Part shown: piece after piece, positions 54,500 to 63,037 of the stretch
How positions within the stretch are numbered: the first letter of the stretch is position 1
Layout: each line of letters starts with the position of its first letter
Assembly: GCF_014725735.1 (NCBI RefSeq)
Contig: NZ_CP061368.1
Location: 1,565,225-1,629,224 of the forward strand
DNA from: Wenzhouxiangella sp. AB-CW3
GTDB lineage: Bacteria > Pseudomonadota > Gammaproteobacteria > Xanthomonadales > Wenzhouxiangellaceae
DNA: 64,000 nucleotides
Reading direction: 5' to 3'
Notes under the pieces: model-generated
Seen by the model: only the letters and a program-made list of their open reading frames with translations
The model's database searches: none
What the model was told of the DNA's origin: nothing
Translations under genes and position numbers: made by a program

Positions 54500-54529
54500 T
54501 GCGCGCATTTAATGGCGTGGGGTATACTA
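54500..54529 (+). promoter_or_regulatory. rpsF operon promoter
   Basis: TTGCGC (54500-54505) and TATACT (54524-54529) with an 18-base spacer. The leader of about 115 nt contains GC-rich hairpins (including GCCCGCTTGAGCGGGC at 54611-54626) and may hold the S6:S18 autoregulatory site known from many bacteria; I did not confirm its CCG motif. Confidence 0.65.
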
Positions 54530-54650
54530 GCTGGCTTGGTTTTCGGGCATTAGTGCCGGGAGCCGCCTTGCTCCACGGCCGACGCTGTTGTCGGGCCGGG
54601 GGCTTTGGAGGCCCGCTTGAGCGGGCTTTACAAAACCGTAAGGAGTAACA

Positions 54651-55130
54651 ATGAGACATTACGAAATTGTTCTTCTGGTTCATCCGGACCAGAGTGAGCA
54701 GGTGCCCAGCATGCTCGAGCGCTACCAGAGCCTGGTCGAGGAAAAGGGTGGCAAGGTCCACCGTAGCGAAGACTGGGGTCGACTGCAGCTGGCCTACACC
54801 ATCGCCAAGCTGCACAAGGCGCACTACCTGATGATCAATATCGAGTGCGGCAAGGACACGCTTGACGAGCTCGAAGGTATCTTCCGTTTCAACGACGCCA
54901 TTCTGCGTCACCTCATCGTGCGCAAGGACAAGGCCGAGACCGAGCCTTCGGTCATGCTCAAGCGCAAGGAAAACAAGGATGAGCGCGAAGGCAAGCGGGA
55001 AACGCGTGATTCCAGTGAATCCAGTGGCGATTCCGACGATCAGGATGATTCGAATTCGGACGGTGACGATTCCGGTGACGATGCCGAGTCGGATGCCGAC
55101 TCCAACGAAGAAAAGCAGGCGGAGGCTTGA
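54651..55130 (+). CDS. rpsF: 30S ribosomal protein S6
   Basis: A 159-residue S6. The N-terminal 100 residues are typical ([51 protein letters not shown]). The C-terminal 45 residues or so are an acidic Asp/Ser/Glu-rich tail much longer than in average S6. It binds S18 on the 16S rRNA. It opens the rpsF-rpsR-rplI operon, with AAGGAG 6 bases upstream. Confidence 0.96.
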   Translation: MRHYEIVLLVHPDQSEQVPSMLERYQSLVEEKGGKVHRSEDWGRLQLAYTIAKLHKAHYLMINIECGKDTLDELEGIFRFNDAILRHLIVRKDKAETEPSVMLKRKENKDEREGKRETRDSSESSGDSDDQDDSNSDGDDSGDDAESDADSNEEKQAEA

Positions 55131-55134
55131 AGCA

Positions 55135-55359
55135 ATGGCGCGATTCATGAGACGACGCAAGTATTGCCGTTTTACCGCGGAAGGAATCGAAGAGGTCGAT
55201 TACAAGGACATCGATCTGCTCAAGGATTTCGTCGGCGAAACCGGCAAGGTGGTGCCGAGCCGTATCACCGGCACCAAGGCCAAGTATCAGCGGCAGCTGG
55301 CCACGGCCATCAAGCGCGCCCGCTACCTGGCGCTGCTGCCATACAGCGACAACCACTGA
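55135..55359 (+). CDS. rpsR: 30S ribosomal protein S18
   Basis: A 74-residue S18: [38 protein letters not shown] and [20 protein letters not shown]. Four bases separate it from rpsF; it pairs with S6. Confidence 0.97.
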   Translation: MARFMRRRKYCRFTAEGIEEVDYKDIDLLKDFVGETGKVVPSRITGTKAKYQRQLATAIKRARYLALLPYSDNH

Positions 55360-55375
55360 GTACCGGGGTGACGAG

Positions 55376-55831
55376 ATGAAGCTGATTCTTCTGGAAAGTA
55401 TTTACAACCTCGGCGAGCTGGGCGACACGGTCACGGTTCGTCCGGGCTATGGCCGCAATTTCCTCCTGCCGCGCGGCAAGGCCGTGCCGGCCACGAAGGC
55501 CAATGTCGAAGCCTTCGAGGCCCGTCGCGAGGAACTGCAGCGCCAGGCGCAGGACAAGCTGTCGGCCGCCGAAGCCCGGCGCGAGGCCATCGATGGTCTG
55601 GACGAGGTGGTGTTCGCCGTGCCGGTCAGCCCCGAGGGGCGTTTGTACGGTTCCATCAATCCGAACGAGATTGCCGGCAAGCTGACCGAAATGGGCTTTA
55701 CGGTCGAAAAGGCCGAGGTCGACATGCCCGAAGGTCCGATTCGCGAACCGGGTGAGTTTACGGTGGGCCTGATTCTGCACGCAGACGTTCAGACCGAAGT
55801 TCAGATCAAGGTTATTGCCGCCGAGAGCTGA
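55376..55831 (+). CDS. rplI: 50S ribosomal protein L9
   Basis: A 151-residue L9. MKLILLESIYNLGELGDTV and VRPGYGRNFLLPRGKAVPAT at the N-terminal domain, then a long central helix and the C-terminal RNA-binding domain. It follows rpsR after 16 bases. Confidence 0.97.
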   Translation: MKLILLESIYNLGELGDTVTVRPGYGRNFLLPRGKAVPATKANVEAFEARREELQRQAQDKLSAAEARREAIDGLDEVVFAVPVSPEGRLYGSINPNEIAGKLTEMGFTVEKAEVDMPEGPIREPGEFTVGLILHADVQTEVQIKVIAAES

Positions 55832-55876
55832 TCGCAAGTGCATGATTCGCTTCCGGCGCGGGCTGGAAGCGCTTTC

Positions 55877-55905
55877 AAGCGGCCCGGGTTTTGCCCGGGC
55901 CGCTT
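55877..55905 (+). terminator. Terminator after rplI
   Basis: A 12-bp stem, AAGCGGCCCGGG with CCCGGGCCGCTT, loop TTTTG, 46 bases past the stop, followed by a weak T-run (GTCGTTCC). Confidence 0.7.
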
Positions 55906-56007
55906 GTCGTTCCGGCTGTCGTACCTGGCGGGAAGAGCCATGGTCACTGGCCCTGTAGTAAGCTAAACTGATCGGCCTTCACCGCAGAATCCACCTGGCG
56001 TAACACC

Positions 56008-57381
56008 GTGGCTGAACCGAGAATCTCGTCGCTGACCAACGTCAAGGCGCCGCCTCATTCCAACGAGGCGGAGCAGTCCCTGCTGGGTGCCCTGATGCTC
56101 TCGGCCACTGCCTGGGACAAGATCGCCGACCAGGTCGACGAGAGCGATTTCTACCGAGAAACCCACCGGTTGATCTACCGGTCCGTGTCCGAGCTCAGCC
56201 AGCAGGGTCAGCCCTGCGATGCCATTACCGTCACCGAGTGGTTTTCGCGCCACGACCTGCTCGACCGCGTCGATGCCGGTGCCTACCTGACGATGCTGGC
56301 CAACGAAACGCCGGGCCCGGCCAACGTGGCCGGCTATGCCCAGATCATTCGCGAAAAGTCGATTCTGCGCCAGCTCATCGAGATTGGTACCGATATTGCC
56401 GATACGGCACTGAATACGGCCGGGCGCAGCAGCAAGGAGGTGCTCGAAGAGGCCGAGCAGCGCATTTACGCCATCGCCGACCAGGGCGCGCACCGCTCTT
56501 CCGGGTATGTCAGCGTGCAGCAGGTCATGGCCGAAGCCATGAATCTGCTCAATGACCTGCAGGAAAACGAGGGTGAACTGACCGGTGTACCCACCGGCTT
56601 TACCGACCTCGACGGACATACCTCCGGATTGCAGAAGACCGACCTGGTCATCGTTGCGGCGCGCCCGTCGATGGGCAAGACCAGTTTTGCCATGAACATT
56701 GCCGAGCGGGCCGCAATCCGGCACAAGGTGCCGGTGGCGATCTTTTCCATGGAGATGTCCGACGTGCAGCTGGTCATGCGCCTGTTTTCCTCCTTGGGCC
56801 AGATCGACCAGAACCGCCTGCGTACCGGCAAGCTGGAAGGCCATGACTGGGTCAACCTGCGTTCTGCCATGAGCATGCTCAAGGGAGCGGGCATCTTCAT
56901 CGACCAGACCCCTTCCTTGTCGACAACCGACCTGCGGGCCCGGGCCCGGCGGATGAAGCGTGAGCACGATATCGGCCTGATCGTGGTCGATTACCTGCAG
57001 CTGATGAAAGCGCCCGGACTGTCCGAGAACCGAACCAACGAGATCAGCGAGATCTCGCGCAGTCTCAAGGCGCTGGCCAAGGAACTGGATCTGCCGGTGG
57101 TCGCACTCTCGCAGCTCAACCGCGCGCTGGAACAGCGTCCGGACAAGCGCCCGAAAATGGCCGATCTGCGCGAATCGGGCGCCATCGAGCAGGATGCCGA
57201 CCTGATCCTGTTCATCTATCGGGACGAGGTCTACAACGAGGATTCAACCGACAAGGGCAAGGCCGAGATCATCATCGGCAAGCACCGAAACGGGGCTACC
57301 GGCAAGGTCGATCTGACTTTCCAGGGCGAGTATGTCCGCTTCCGTGACTTCGTCTACGACCATTACCACCAGGATGGTTGA
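56008..57381 (+). CDS. dnaB: Replicative DNA helicase
   Basis: A 457-residue DnaB. The N-terminal domain (PPHSNEAEQSLLGALMLS), linker, and RecA-like domain with Walker A ARPSMGKT and Walker B IVVDYLQLM. LSRSLKALAKELDLPVVALSQLN and RESGAIEQDADLILFIYRDE complete the C-terminal motor. It starts at GTG (TAACACCGTG). Ring hexamer that unwinds DNA at the fork. Confidence 0.97.
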   Translation: MAEPRISSLTNVKAPPHSNEAEQSLLGALMLSATAWDKIADQVDESDFYRETHRLIYRSVSELSQQGQPCDAITVTEWFSRHDLLDRVDAGAYLTMLANETPGPANVAGYAQIIREKSILRQLIEIGTDIADTALNTAGRSSKEVLEEAEQRIYAIADQGAHRSSGYVSVQQVMAEAMNLLNDLQENEGELTGVPTGFTDLDGHTSGLQKTDLVIVAARPSMGKTSFAMNIAERAAIRHKVPVAIFSMEMSDVQLVMRLFSSLGQIDQNRLRTGKLEGHDWVNLRSAMSMLKGAGIFIDQTPSLSTTDLRARARRMKREHDIGLIVVDYLQLMKAPGLSENRTNEISEISRSLKALAKELDLPVVALSQLNRALEQRPDKRPKMADLRESGAIEQDADLILFIYRDEVYNEDSTDKGKAEIIIGKHRNGATGKVDLTFQGEYVRFRDFVYDHYHQDG

Positions 57382-57409
57382 GTCCGGCCTCCACCGAGCC
57401 TGATCGCCC

Positions 57410-58507
57410 ATGGCACGAAACACCCTGGCCCGCATCTCCACGGATGCCATTGCCGCCAATCTGGCGCGGGTACGCGCCTGCGCGCCCGATAGTCGGGTCA
57501 TGGCCGTGGTCAAGGCGGATGCCTACGGCCATCGCATCGACCTCTGCCTGTCCGCACTCAGGAACGCCGACATGCTGGCCGTGGCCACCATCGAGGAGGC
57601 CCGTGCGATCCGACGCCTGGGCAATGGATTGCCGGTGCTGCTTCTGGAAGGGGTGAATGATCCGGGCGATCTGGCCATCGCCGCCGAGTTGGGGCTGGAG
57701 CTGACCGTTCATCATCCCCGTCAGGTCCAGGCTCTGGAGCGTTTCGGGCGAGCGATCAGCCGTCGACTGTGGCTGAAGATTGATTCGGGCATGCATCGTC
57801 TCGGCGTCGATGGCGGTCAGGCGGCGGTGCTCCATCAACGAATGCTGGATTTGCCCGGTGTCGAGCAGGTCAACCTGATGACCCACCTGGCCTGTGCCGA
57901 AGAGTCCGATCACCCGCTCAATAGTCGTCAGCTAGAGCGCTTTGACCGCACCGTGGCCGGGCTTGAAGGCGAGCACTGCCTGGCCAACTCCGCGGCGATC
58001 TTCAACTGGCCGGCGGTGCACCGGGACTGGGTCCGGGCCGGTATCGTGCTCTATGGCATTTCGCCCATGAGCGAGGGCAGCGGCGCTGACCTGGGGCTGG
58101 CGCCCGCGATGACGTTGAGCTCCGAGTTGCTGGCGGTCAACCACGTGGCGGCCGGTGAATCCATCGGTTACGGCGGCCGTTATGTGGCCTCGCGTGACAT
58201 GCGCGTGGGCGTGGCCGCGATCGGTTACGGCGACGGCTATCCGCGTTCGATCCGGGACGGCGCGCATGTGCTGGTCAATGGACGTCGTTGCCGGCTGGCA
58301 GGGCGGGTGTCGATGGACATGATCACCATTGATCTGGCCAACTGCCCCGAGGCCGGGATCGGTGACCCGGTCTTGCTCTGGGGTGAGGGACTGCCGGTCG
58401 AGGAGGTCGCACGCGCTGCCGATACCATTCCCTACGAGCTGGTCTGCCGGATTACCCGCCGGGTGCGCTACCTGGCTGCGCCGCGACCGGTGCGTGCGGT
58501 AAAATAG
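57410..58507 (+). CDS. alr: Alanine racemase
   Basis: A 365-residue PLP enzyme. The PLP lysine is in VMAVVKADAYGH (about residue 35) and the catalytic tyrosine in GESIGYGGRYVA; KIDSGMHRLGV and MTHLACAEE follow the family order. Converts L- to D-alanine for cell-wall synthesis. 28 bases after dnaB, the conserved order. Confidence 0.95.
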   Translation: MARNTLARISTDAIAANLARVRACAPDSRVMAVVKADAYGHRIDLCLSALRNADMLAVATIEEARAIRRLGNGLPVLLLEGVNDPGDLAIAAELGLELTVHHPRQVQALERFGRAISRRLWLKIDSGMHRLGVDGGQAAVLHQRMLDLPGVEQVNLMTHLACAEESDHPLNSRQLERFDRTVAGLEGEHCLANSAAIFNWPAVHRDWVRAGIVLYGISPMSEGSGADLGLAPAMTLSSELLAVNHVAAGESIGYGGRYVASRDMRVGVAAIGYGDGYPRSIRDGAHVLVNGRRCRLAGRVSMDMITIDLANCPEAGIGDPVLLWGEGLPVEEVARAADTIPYELVCRITRRVRYLAAPRPVRAVK

Positions 58508-58537
58508 CCGGTCTTATCAGCGATTTCTGGTCAATTT

Positions 58538-59878
58538 ATGGCGGGCAAGCTCTACATCCAGACTCACGGTTGCCAGATGAACGAGTACGACTCGGAGAAA
58601 ATGGCCGACGTCCTCGCGGCATCCCATGGTCTGGAGCTGACCGAACGGGCCGAGGAGGCCGATGTCATTCTCGTCAACACCTGTTCCATTCGCGAGAAGG
58701 CACAGGAAAAGGTGTTTTCGCAGCTGGGTCGCTGGCGGCCGCTGAAGGAAAAGCGCCCGGACCTGGTTATCGGCGTGGCCGGATGTGTGGCCAGCCAGGA
58801 AGGTGAGGGCATTGTCCAGCGCGCGCCGTTTGTCGACATGGTGTTCGGGCCGCAGACCATTCACCGTCTGCCGGGCCTGCTCAACCAGGCCAGGTCCGGC
58901 GCGGCGGCCATCGACACCAGCTTCCCCGAAATCGAAAAGTTCGACCACCTGCCCACTCCGGGCGCCAAGGGTGCAACCGCCTTTGTGTCGATCATGGAAG
59001 GTTGCTCGAAGTACTGCTCGTTCTGTGTCGTGCCGTACACGCGCGGTGAGGAAGTGAGCCGGCCGCTGGATGATGTGGTCGCCGAAGTGGCCGAACTGGC
59101 CGGGCAGGGCGTCTGCGAGATCAATCTGCTGGGTCAGAACGTCAACGCCTATCGCGGCCCCATGCATGACGGCGGCACGGCCGACCTGGCGCTGTTGATC
59201 CGCTATATCTCTCATATCGAGGGTGTTGAGCGTATCCGCTTCACCACCTCGCATCCGGTCGAGTTCACCGACAGTCTGATCGAGGCATTCGGCGAGGTGC
59301 CGCAACTGGCCAATTACCTGCATCTTCCGGTGCAGTCGGGCTCGGACCGGTTGCTGGCCCTGATGAAGCGCGGGCATACGATTCTCGAGTACAAGCAGAA
59401 AATCCGCCGCCTGCGCAAGGTGAGGCCGGATATCGCGCTGAGCTCGGATTTCATCGTCGGCTTTCCGGGTGAGACCGAACACGATTTTCAGCAGACCCTG
59501 GATCTGGTGCGTGAACTGGAGTTCGATCAGAGCTTCAGCTTCATCTACTCGGCGCGGCCCGGCACGCCGGCTGCATCGTTTCCCGACAACGTGTCACTGG
59601 ACGAGAAGAAGGGCCGGCTCAAACGACTTCAGGATCAACTCAACCGCCAGGCGAAGGCTTATGCCGAAGCCATGGTGGGTACGACGCAACGTGTGGTCGT
59701 TGAAGGCGCGAGCAAGAAGGACAGCGGAGAACTGGCCGGCCGCACCGAGAACAACCGGGTGGTCAACTTTCCGGGTCCGCCGGAACTCATCGGGCGCATG
59801 ACCGAGGTCACCATCACCGCGGCCATGGCCAACTCGCTGCGTGGTCGCCTGGCCAGCCCTGATACGGCAGTGGCCTGA
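58538..59878 (+). CDS. miaB: tRNA-2-methylthio-N6-dimethylallyladenosine synthase
   Basis: A 446-residue radical SAM methylthiotransferase. N-terminal cysteines in TFGC-like [25 protein letters not shown] and GVAGCVASQ hold the auxiliary cluster; [16 protein letters not shown] is the SAM motif, and a TRAM domain ends the protein. It modifies A37 in tRNAs reading UNN codons, so it would act on the TGA and GGA serine tRNAs of this window among others. Confidence 0.96.
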   Translation: MAGKLYIQTHGCQMNEYDSEKMADVLAASHGLELTERAEEADVILVNTCSIREKAQEKVFSQLGRWRPLKEKRPDLVIGVAGCVASQEGEGIVQRAPFVDMVFGPQTIHRLPGLLNQARSGAAAIDTSFPEIEKFDHLPTPGAKGATAFVSIMEGCSKYCSFCVVPYTRGEEVSRPLDDVVAEVAELAGQGVCEINLLGQNVNAYRGPMHDGGTADLALLIRYISHIEGVERIRFTTSHPVEFTDSLIEAFGEVPQLANYLHLPVQSGSDRLLALMKRGHTILEYKQKIRRLRKVRPDIALSSDFIVGFPGETEHDFQQTLDLVRELEFDQSFSFIYSARPGTPAASFPDNVSLDEKKGRLKRLQDQLNRQAKAYAEAMVGTTQRVVVEGASKKDSGELAGRTENNRVVNFPGPPELIGRMTEVTITAAMANSLRGRLASPDTAVA

Positions 59879-60844
59879 ATGAGCACATCCCTGGAAGACA
59901 ATCTGACGCTGGAACTGGAACCGGTCGATAACGAGCGACTGGCCAATCTCTGTGGTCATCTAGACGATCACCTGCGCCTGATCGAGCACCGGCTGGGCGT
60001 GTCGATTGCCGCGCGCGGCAACCTGTTCAGCCTGGAAGGTCAGCCCGATGCCACGCGTGCGGCGCGGCGCGTGCTGCGGCAGCTCTACCGCCAGGCCGAG
60101 TCCGAGGTGCTGACACCGGCCACGGTGAACCTGCACCTGCAGGAATCAGGTCTGGATGAACCCGAACCCGAGGAGGTCGATGCCGGCATCCGGACCCGCC
60201 GCGGCATGATCCGGGGTCGCGGTCCCAACCAACGCCACTATCTCAAGCGCATCAGCGATTGCGATGTCAATTTCGGGGTGGGGCCGGCCGGTACCGGCAA
60301 GACGTTCCTGGCCGTGGCCTGTGCTGTCGATGCCCTGGAGTCCGACCGGGTGCAGCGTATCGTGCTGGTGCGTCCTGCCGTCGAGGCCGGCGAGCGCCTG
60401 GGTTTTCTGCCCGGTGACCTGGCACAGAAGGTCGATCCCTACCTGCGCCCCTTGCACGATGCCCTTTACGAAATGCTCGGTTTCGAGCGCGCCGCCCGGC
60501 TGACCGAACGCAATGTCATCGAGGTGGCTCCGCTGGCCTACATGCGCGGGCGCACCCTCAACGATGCCTTTGTCATTCTCGATGAGGCGCAGAACACCAC
60601 GTCGGAACAGATGAAGATGTTCCTGACCCGCATCGGTTTCGGTTCCAAGGCGGTGATTACCGGCGACATGACGCAAATCGATCTGCCTGCGGGAACCACC
60701 TCGGGCCTGCGCCAGGCCATTGCACTGCTCAAGGACGTGGAGGGCGTGAGCCAGACCTTCTTCGACGCCCGTGATGTGGTTCGCCATCCCATCGTGCGGC
60801 GCATCGTCGAGGCATATGAACAGGCCGATGCGCGCAAGTCCTGA
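59879..60844 (+). CDS. ybeZ: PhoH-like protein (YbeZ)
   Basis: A 321-residue PhoH-family ATPase with Walker A GPAGTGKT, Walker B VILDEAQN and the ARM-like KH domain near the N-terminus. It abuts miaB without a gap. It is thought to help YbeY in rRNA processing. Its stop is inside the ybeY start. Confidence 0.94.
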   Translation: MSTSLEDNLTLELEPVDNERLANLCGHLDDHLRLIEHRLGVSIAARGNLFSLEGQPDATRAARRVLRQLYRQAESEVLTPATVNLHLQESGLDEPEPEEVDAGIRTRRGMIRGRGPNQRHYLKRISDCDVNFGVGPAGTGKTFLAVACAVDALESDRVQRIVLVRPAVEAGERLGFLPGDLAQKVDPYLRPLHDALYEMLGFERAARLTERNVIEVAPLAYMRGRTLNDAFVILDEAQNTTSEQMKMFLTRIGFGSKAVITGDMTQIDLPAGTTSGLRQAIALLKDVEGVSQTFFDARDVVRHPIVRRIVEAYEQADARKS

Positions 60845-61307
60845 AAGCACCCCGGAGCGCCTGGTCATCCAGCGCGTACATGACGGACCCGAGGTGCCCG
60901 CCGACGAACTGTTCAGCCGCTGGGTGGATGTGGCGCTGGCTGACCTTGATGATGTCGGGCTGGTCCTGAGAGTGGTTGGCGAGGACGAAGGGCGTGAACT
61001 CAATCGACAGTGGCGTGATCGTGACCATGCGACCAATGTGCTCAGCTTTCCCGCCGATCTGCCGCCTGGCACGCCCTGGCGATTTCTTGGCGATATCGTG
61101 CTGTGTGCCCCGGTGATTGCGCGCGAGGCCGAAGCGCAGGGCAAGCCGCTTCTGTGGCACTGGGCCCACCTGGTGATCCACGGTATCTTGCATCTGCTCG
61201 GGTTTGACCATATGACACCTGATCAGGCCGGAGAAATGGAGTCGCGCGAGGTCGAATTGCTGCGTACACTCGATATCAGCGATCCCTACATCAGCATTGA
61301 CGACTGA
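60828..61307 (+). CDS. ybeY: Endoribonuclease YbeY
   Basis: A 159-residue metalloprotein with the three-histidine zinc site HGILHLLGFDH. It matures 16S rRNA 3' ends. The ATG at 60828 overlaps ybeZ by 17 bases; other upstream starts are possible. N-terminal residues before LVIQRVHDGPEV are poorly conserved. Confidence 0.95.
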   Translation: MRASPESTPERLVIQRVHDGPEVPADELFSRWVDVALADLDDVGLVLRVVGEDEGRELNRQWRDRDHATNVLSFPADLPPGTPWRFLGDIVLCAPVIAREAEAQGKPLLWHWAHLVIHGILHLLGFDHMTPDQAGEMESREVELLRTLDISDPYISIDD

Positions 61308-61343
61308 TGCCGGTCCTGACAGCCGACAACCATTCATGAGCTC

Positions 61344-62183
61344 ATGAACGACGATACTTCCGACAGTAGCAACGCCTCCTCGCGAGGCTGGCTGGAGCGC
61401 ATTGGACGCGCCTTTGGCAGTGATCCACGCAGTCGCGACGACCTGGTCGAGTTGCTGCGTGACCTGAGCCGGCAGGGTTTGATCGACACCGATACGCTGG
61501 CCATGCTGGAAGGCGCGCTGGAGGTCGACGAGCTGCAGGTTCGCGATGTCATGATTCCACGCTCGCACATGGTGGTCATTCCCGCCGGTGCCGAACTGAC
61601 CGATATCCTGCCCATCATCATCGAGTCTGGCCACTCCCGTTTTCCCGTTGTCGGCGAGGACCGCGACGAGGTGCAGGGCACACTGCTGGCCAAGGATCTG
61701 CTCAAGCTGGTGGCCAATGGCGATGACGTGGTACTGAGCGATCTGGTGCGCCCGCCTGTCATCATTCCCGAGTCCAAGCGCCTCAACGTGCTGCTGCGCG
61801 AGTTTCGCATCAGCAAGAATCACATGGCTATTGTGGTCGACGAATATGGCGGGGTCTCCGGGCTGGTGACCATCGAAGACGTTCTGGAGGAAATCGTTGG
61901 CGATATCGATGATGAACACGATCCCGATGCCATCGCCGATATCCAGCGTCTGGAAGAAAACAAGTACCTGGTCCAGGCCCTGACCCCCATCGACGACTTC
62001 AACGATGCCATGGGCACCGACTTCAGCGATGGCGAGTACGACACCATCGGCGGTCTGGTCGTGGCCGAGTTCGGTCGCCTGCCCGAAGCCGGGGAATCCG
62101 TCGATATCGGCAACTGGACGTTCGTCATCACCAGTGCTGACGATCGTCGCCTGCATGCGGTGGAAGTCTTTCAGACCTCCTGA
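61344..62183 (+). CDS. corC: CorC/YbeX protein (CBS domain)
   Basis: A 279-residue protein with two CBS domains (about 65-185, with VRDVMIPRSHMVVI and SDLVRPPVIIPESKRL) and a C-terminal CorC_HlyC domain (GGLVVAEFGRLPEAGE). It is linked to Mg2+/Co2+ efflux and, with YbeY, to ribosome metabolism. It ends inside the convergent hydrolase gene (13-base overlap). Confidence 0.93.
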   Translation: MNDDTSDSSNASSRGWLERIGRAFGSDPRSRDDLVELLRDLSRQGLIDTDTLAMLEGALEVDELQVRDVMIPRSHMVVIPAGAELTDILPIIIESGHSRFPVVGEDRDEVQGTLLAKDLLKLVANGDDVVLSDLVRPPVIIPESKRLNVLLREFRISKNHMAIVVDEYGGVSGLVTIEDVLEEIVGDIDDEHDPDAIADIQRLEENKYLVQALTPIDDFNDAMGTDFSDGEYDTIGGLVVAEFGRLPEAGESVDIGNWTFVITSADDRRLHAVEVFQTS

Positions 62184-62944
62184 GAACCGTCGTCGACGAA
62201 GCGTTCGGCCCAGGCGGCAATCATCGCGGCAACCCAGTGCGCATCGGCCGGTCTGGTGAGCAGATGATCGGCATTGTCCAGGCTGACAAAACTCCTGGGA
62301 TGTCTGGCGGCGGTGAAAATCCGTTGGGCATGGTCGATGGAGACTACCTCGTCGACCGGCGAGTGCATCACCAGCAGGGAGCGTTCTAGTCGGCGGATGC
62401 GTTCGTCGAGGTCGTGTTCGCGCGCATCTTCGATGAAATCCCGCCTAATGCGGAAGCGACGCCCGGCGAGCGTGACCTCGGCCGAGCCTTCGGTCATGAT
62501 CTCGTCGAGGCGCTCGTCGAAATGCCCGATCACGTTGTCGGGAGTCGACGGGGCGCCGATCGTGGCGACGGCACGAACCGAATCCAGGCGCTCGGCCACG
62601 GCCAGGCAGGCCGCCCCGCCCAGGGAGTGGCCCACCAGCAGTTGCGGCGGTGCCAGTTCGCTGCCCAGCCACCGGGCGGCGTCTTCGAGGTCATCCAGGT
62701 TGCTGGAAAAATGCGTGTCGGAGAAATCGCCGTCGCTTTCGCCCAGGCCGGTGAAATCGAAGCGCAGCACGGCGTAGCCGGCTTCGGCCAGACGGGCCGT
62801 GATCTCGCGTGCAGCACGGATGTCGCGCCCACAGGTAAAACAGTGTGCAAACAGGGCACAGGACTTTATGCGATTTCCGTCGGGTTGGTGAAGATTTCCG
62901 GTCAATCGGGTCCCGGTGCGATTTTCGAACTGGATTCGTGACAT
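62171..62944 (-). CDS. Alpha/beta hydrolase (OsmC-associated type)
   Basis: A 257-residue hydrolase with nucleophile motif GHSLGG, acid and histidine at the C-terminus (ADHLLTR), and ALFAHCFTCGRDIRAA early, as in hydrolases often fused to or near OsmC. Substrate unknown. The ATG that precedes SRIQFENRTGTRLTG is used. It is convergent with corC. Confidence 0.85.
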   Translation of the reverse strand: MSRIQFENRTGTRLTGNLHQPDGNRIKSCALFAHCFTCGRDIRAAREITARLAEAGYAVLRFDFTGLGESDGDFSDTHFSSNLDDLEDAARWLGSELAPPQLLVGHSLGGAACLAVAERLDSVRAVATIGAPSTPDNVIGHFDERLDEIMTEGSAEVTLAGRRFRIRRDFIEDAREHDLDERIRRLERSLLVMHSPVDEVVSIDHAQRIFTAARHPRSFVSLDNADHLLTRPADAHWVAAMIAAWAERFVDDGSQEV

Positions 62945-63037
62945 GGTGTGGCGGAACCTTGCGTGTTGGTGGTGCCAGCGTCCAGTATGACTCTGAATTG
63001 GGTAACATGCGCTAAGTATTCTTCCGGAGATCCATGA

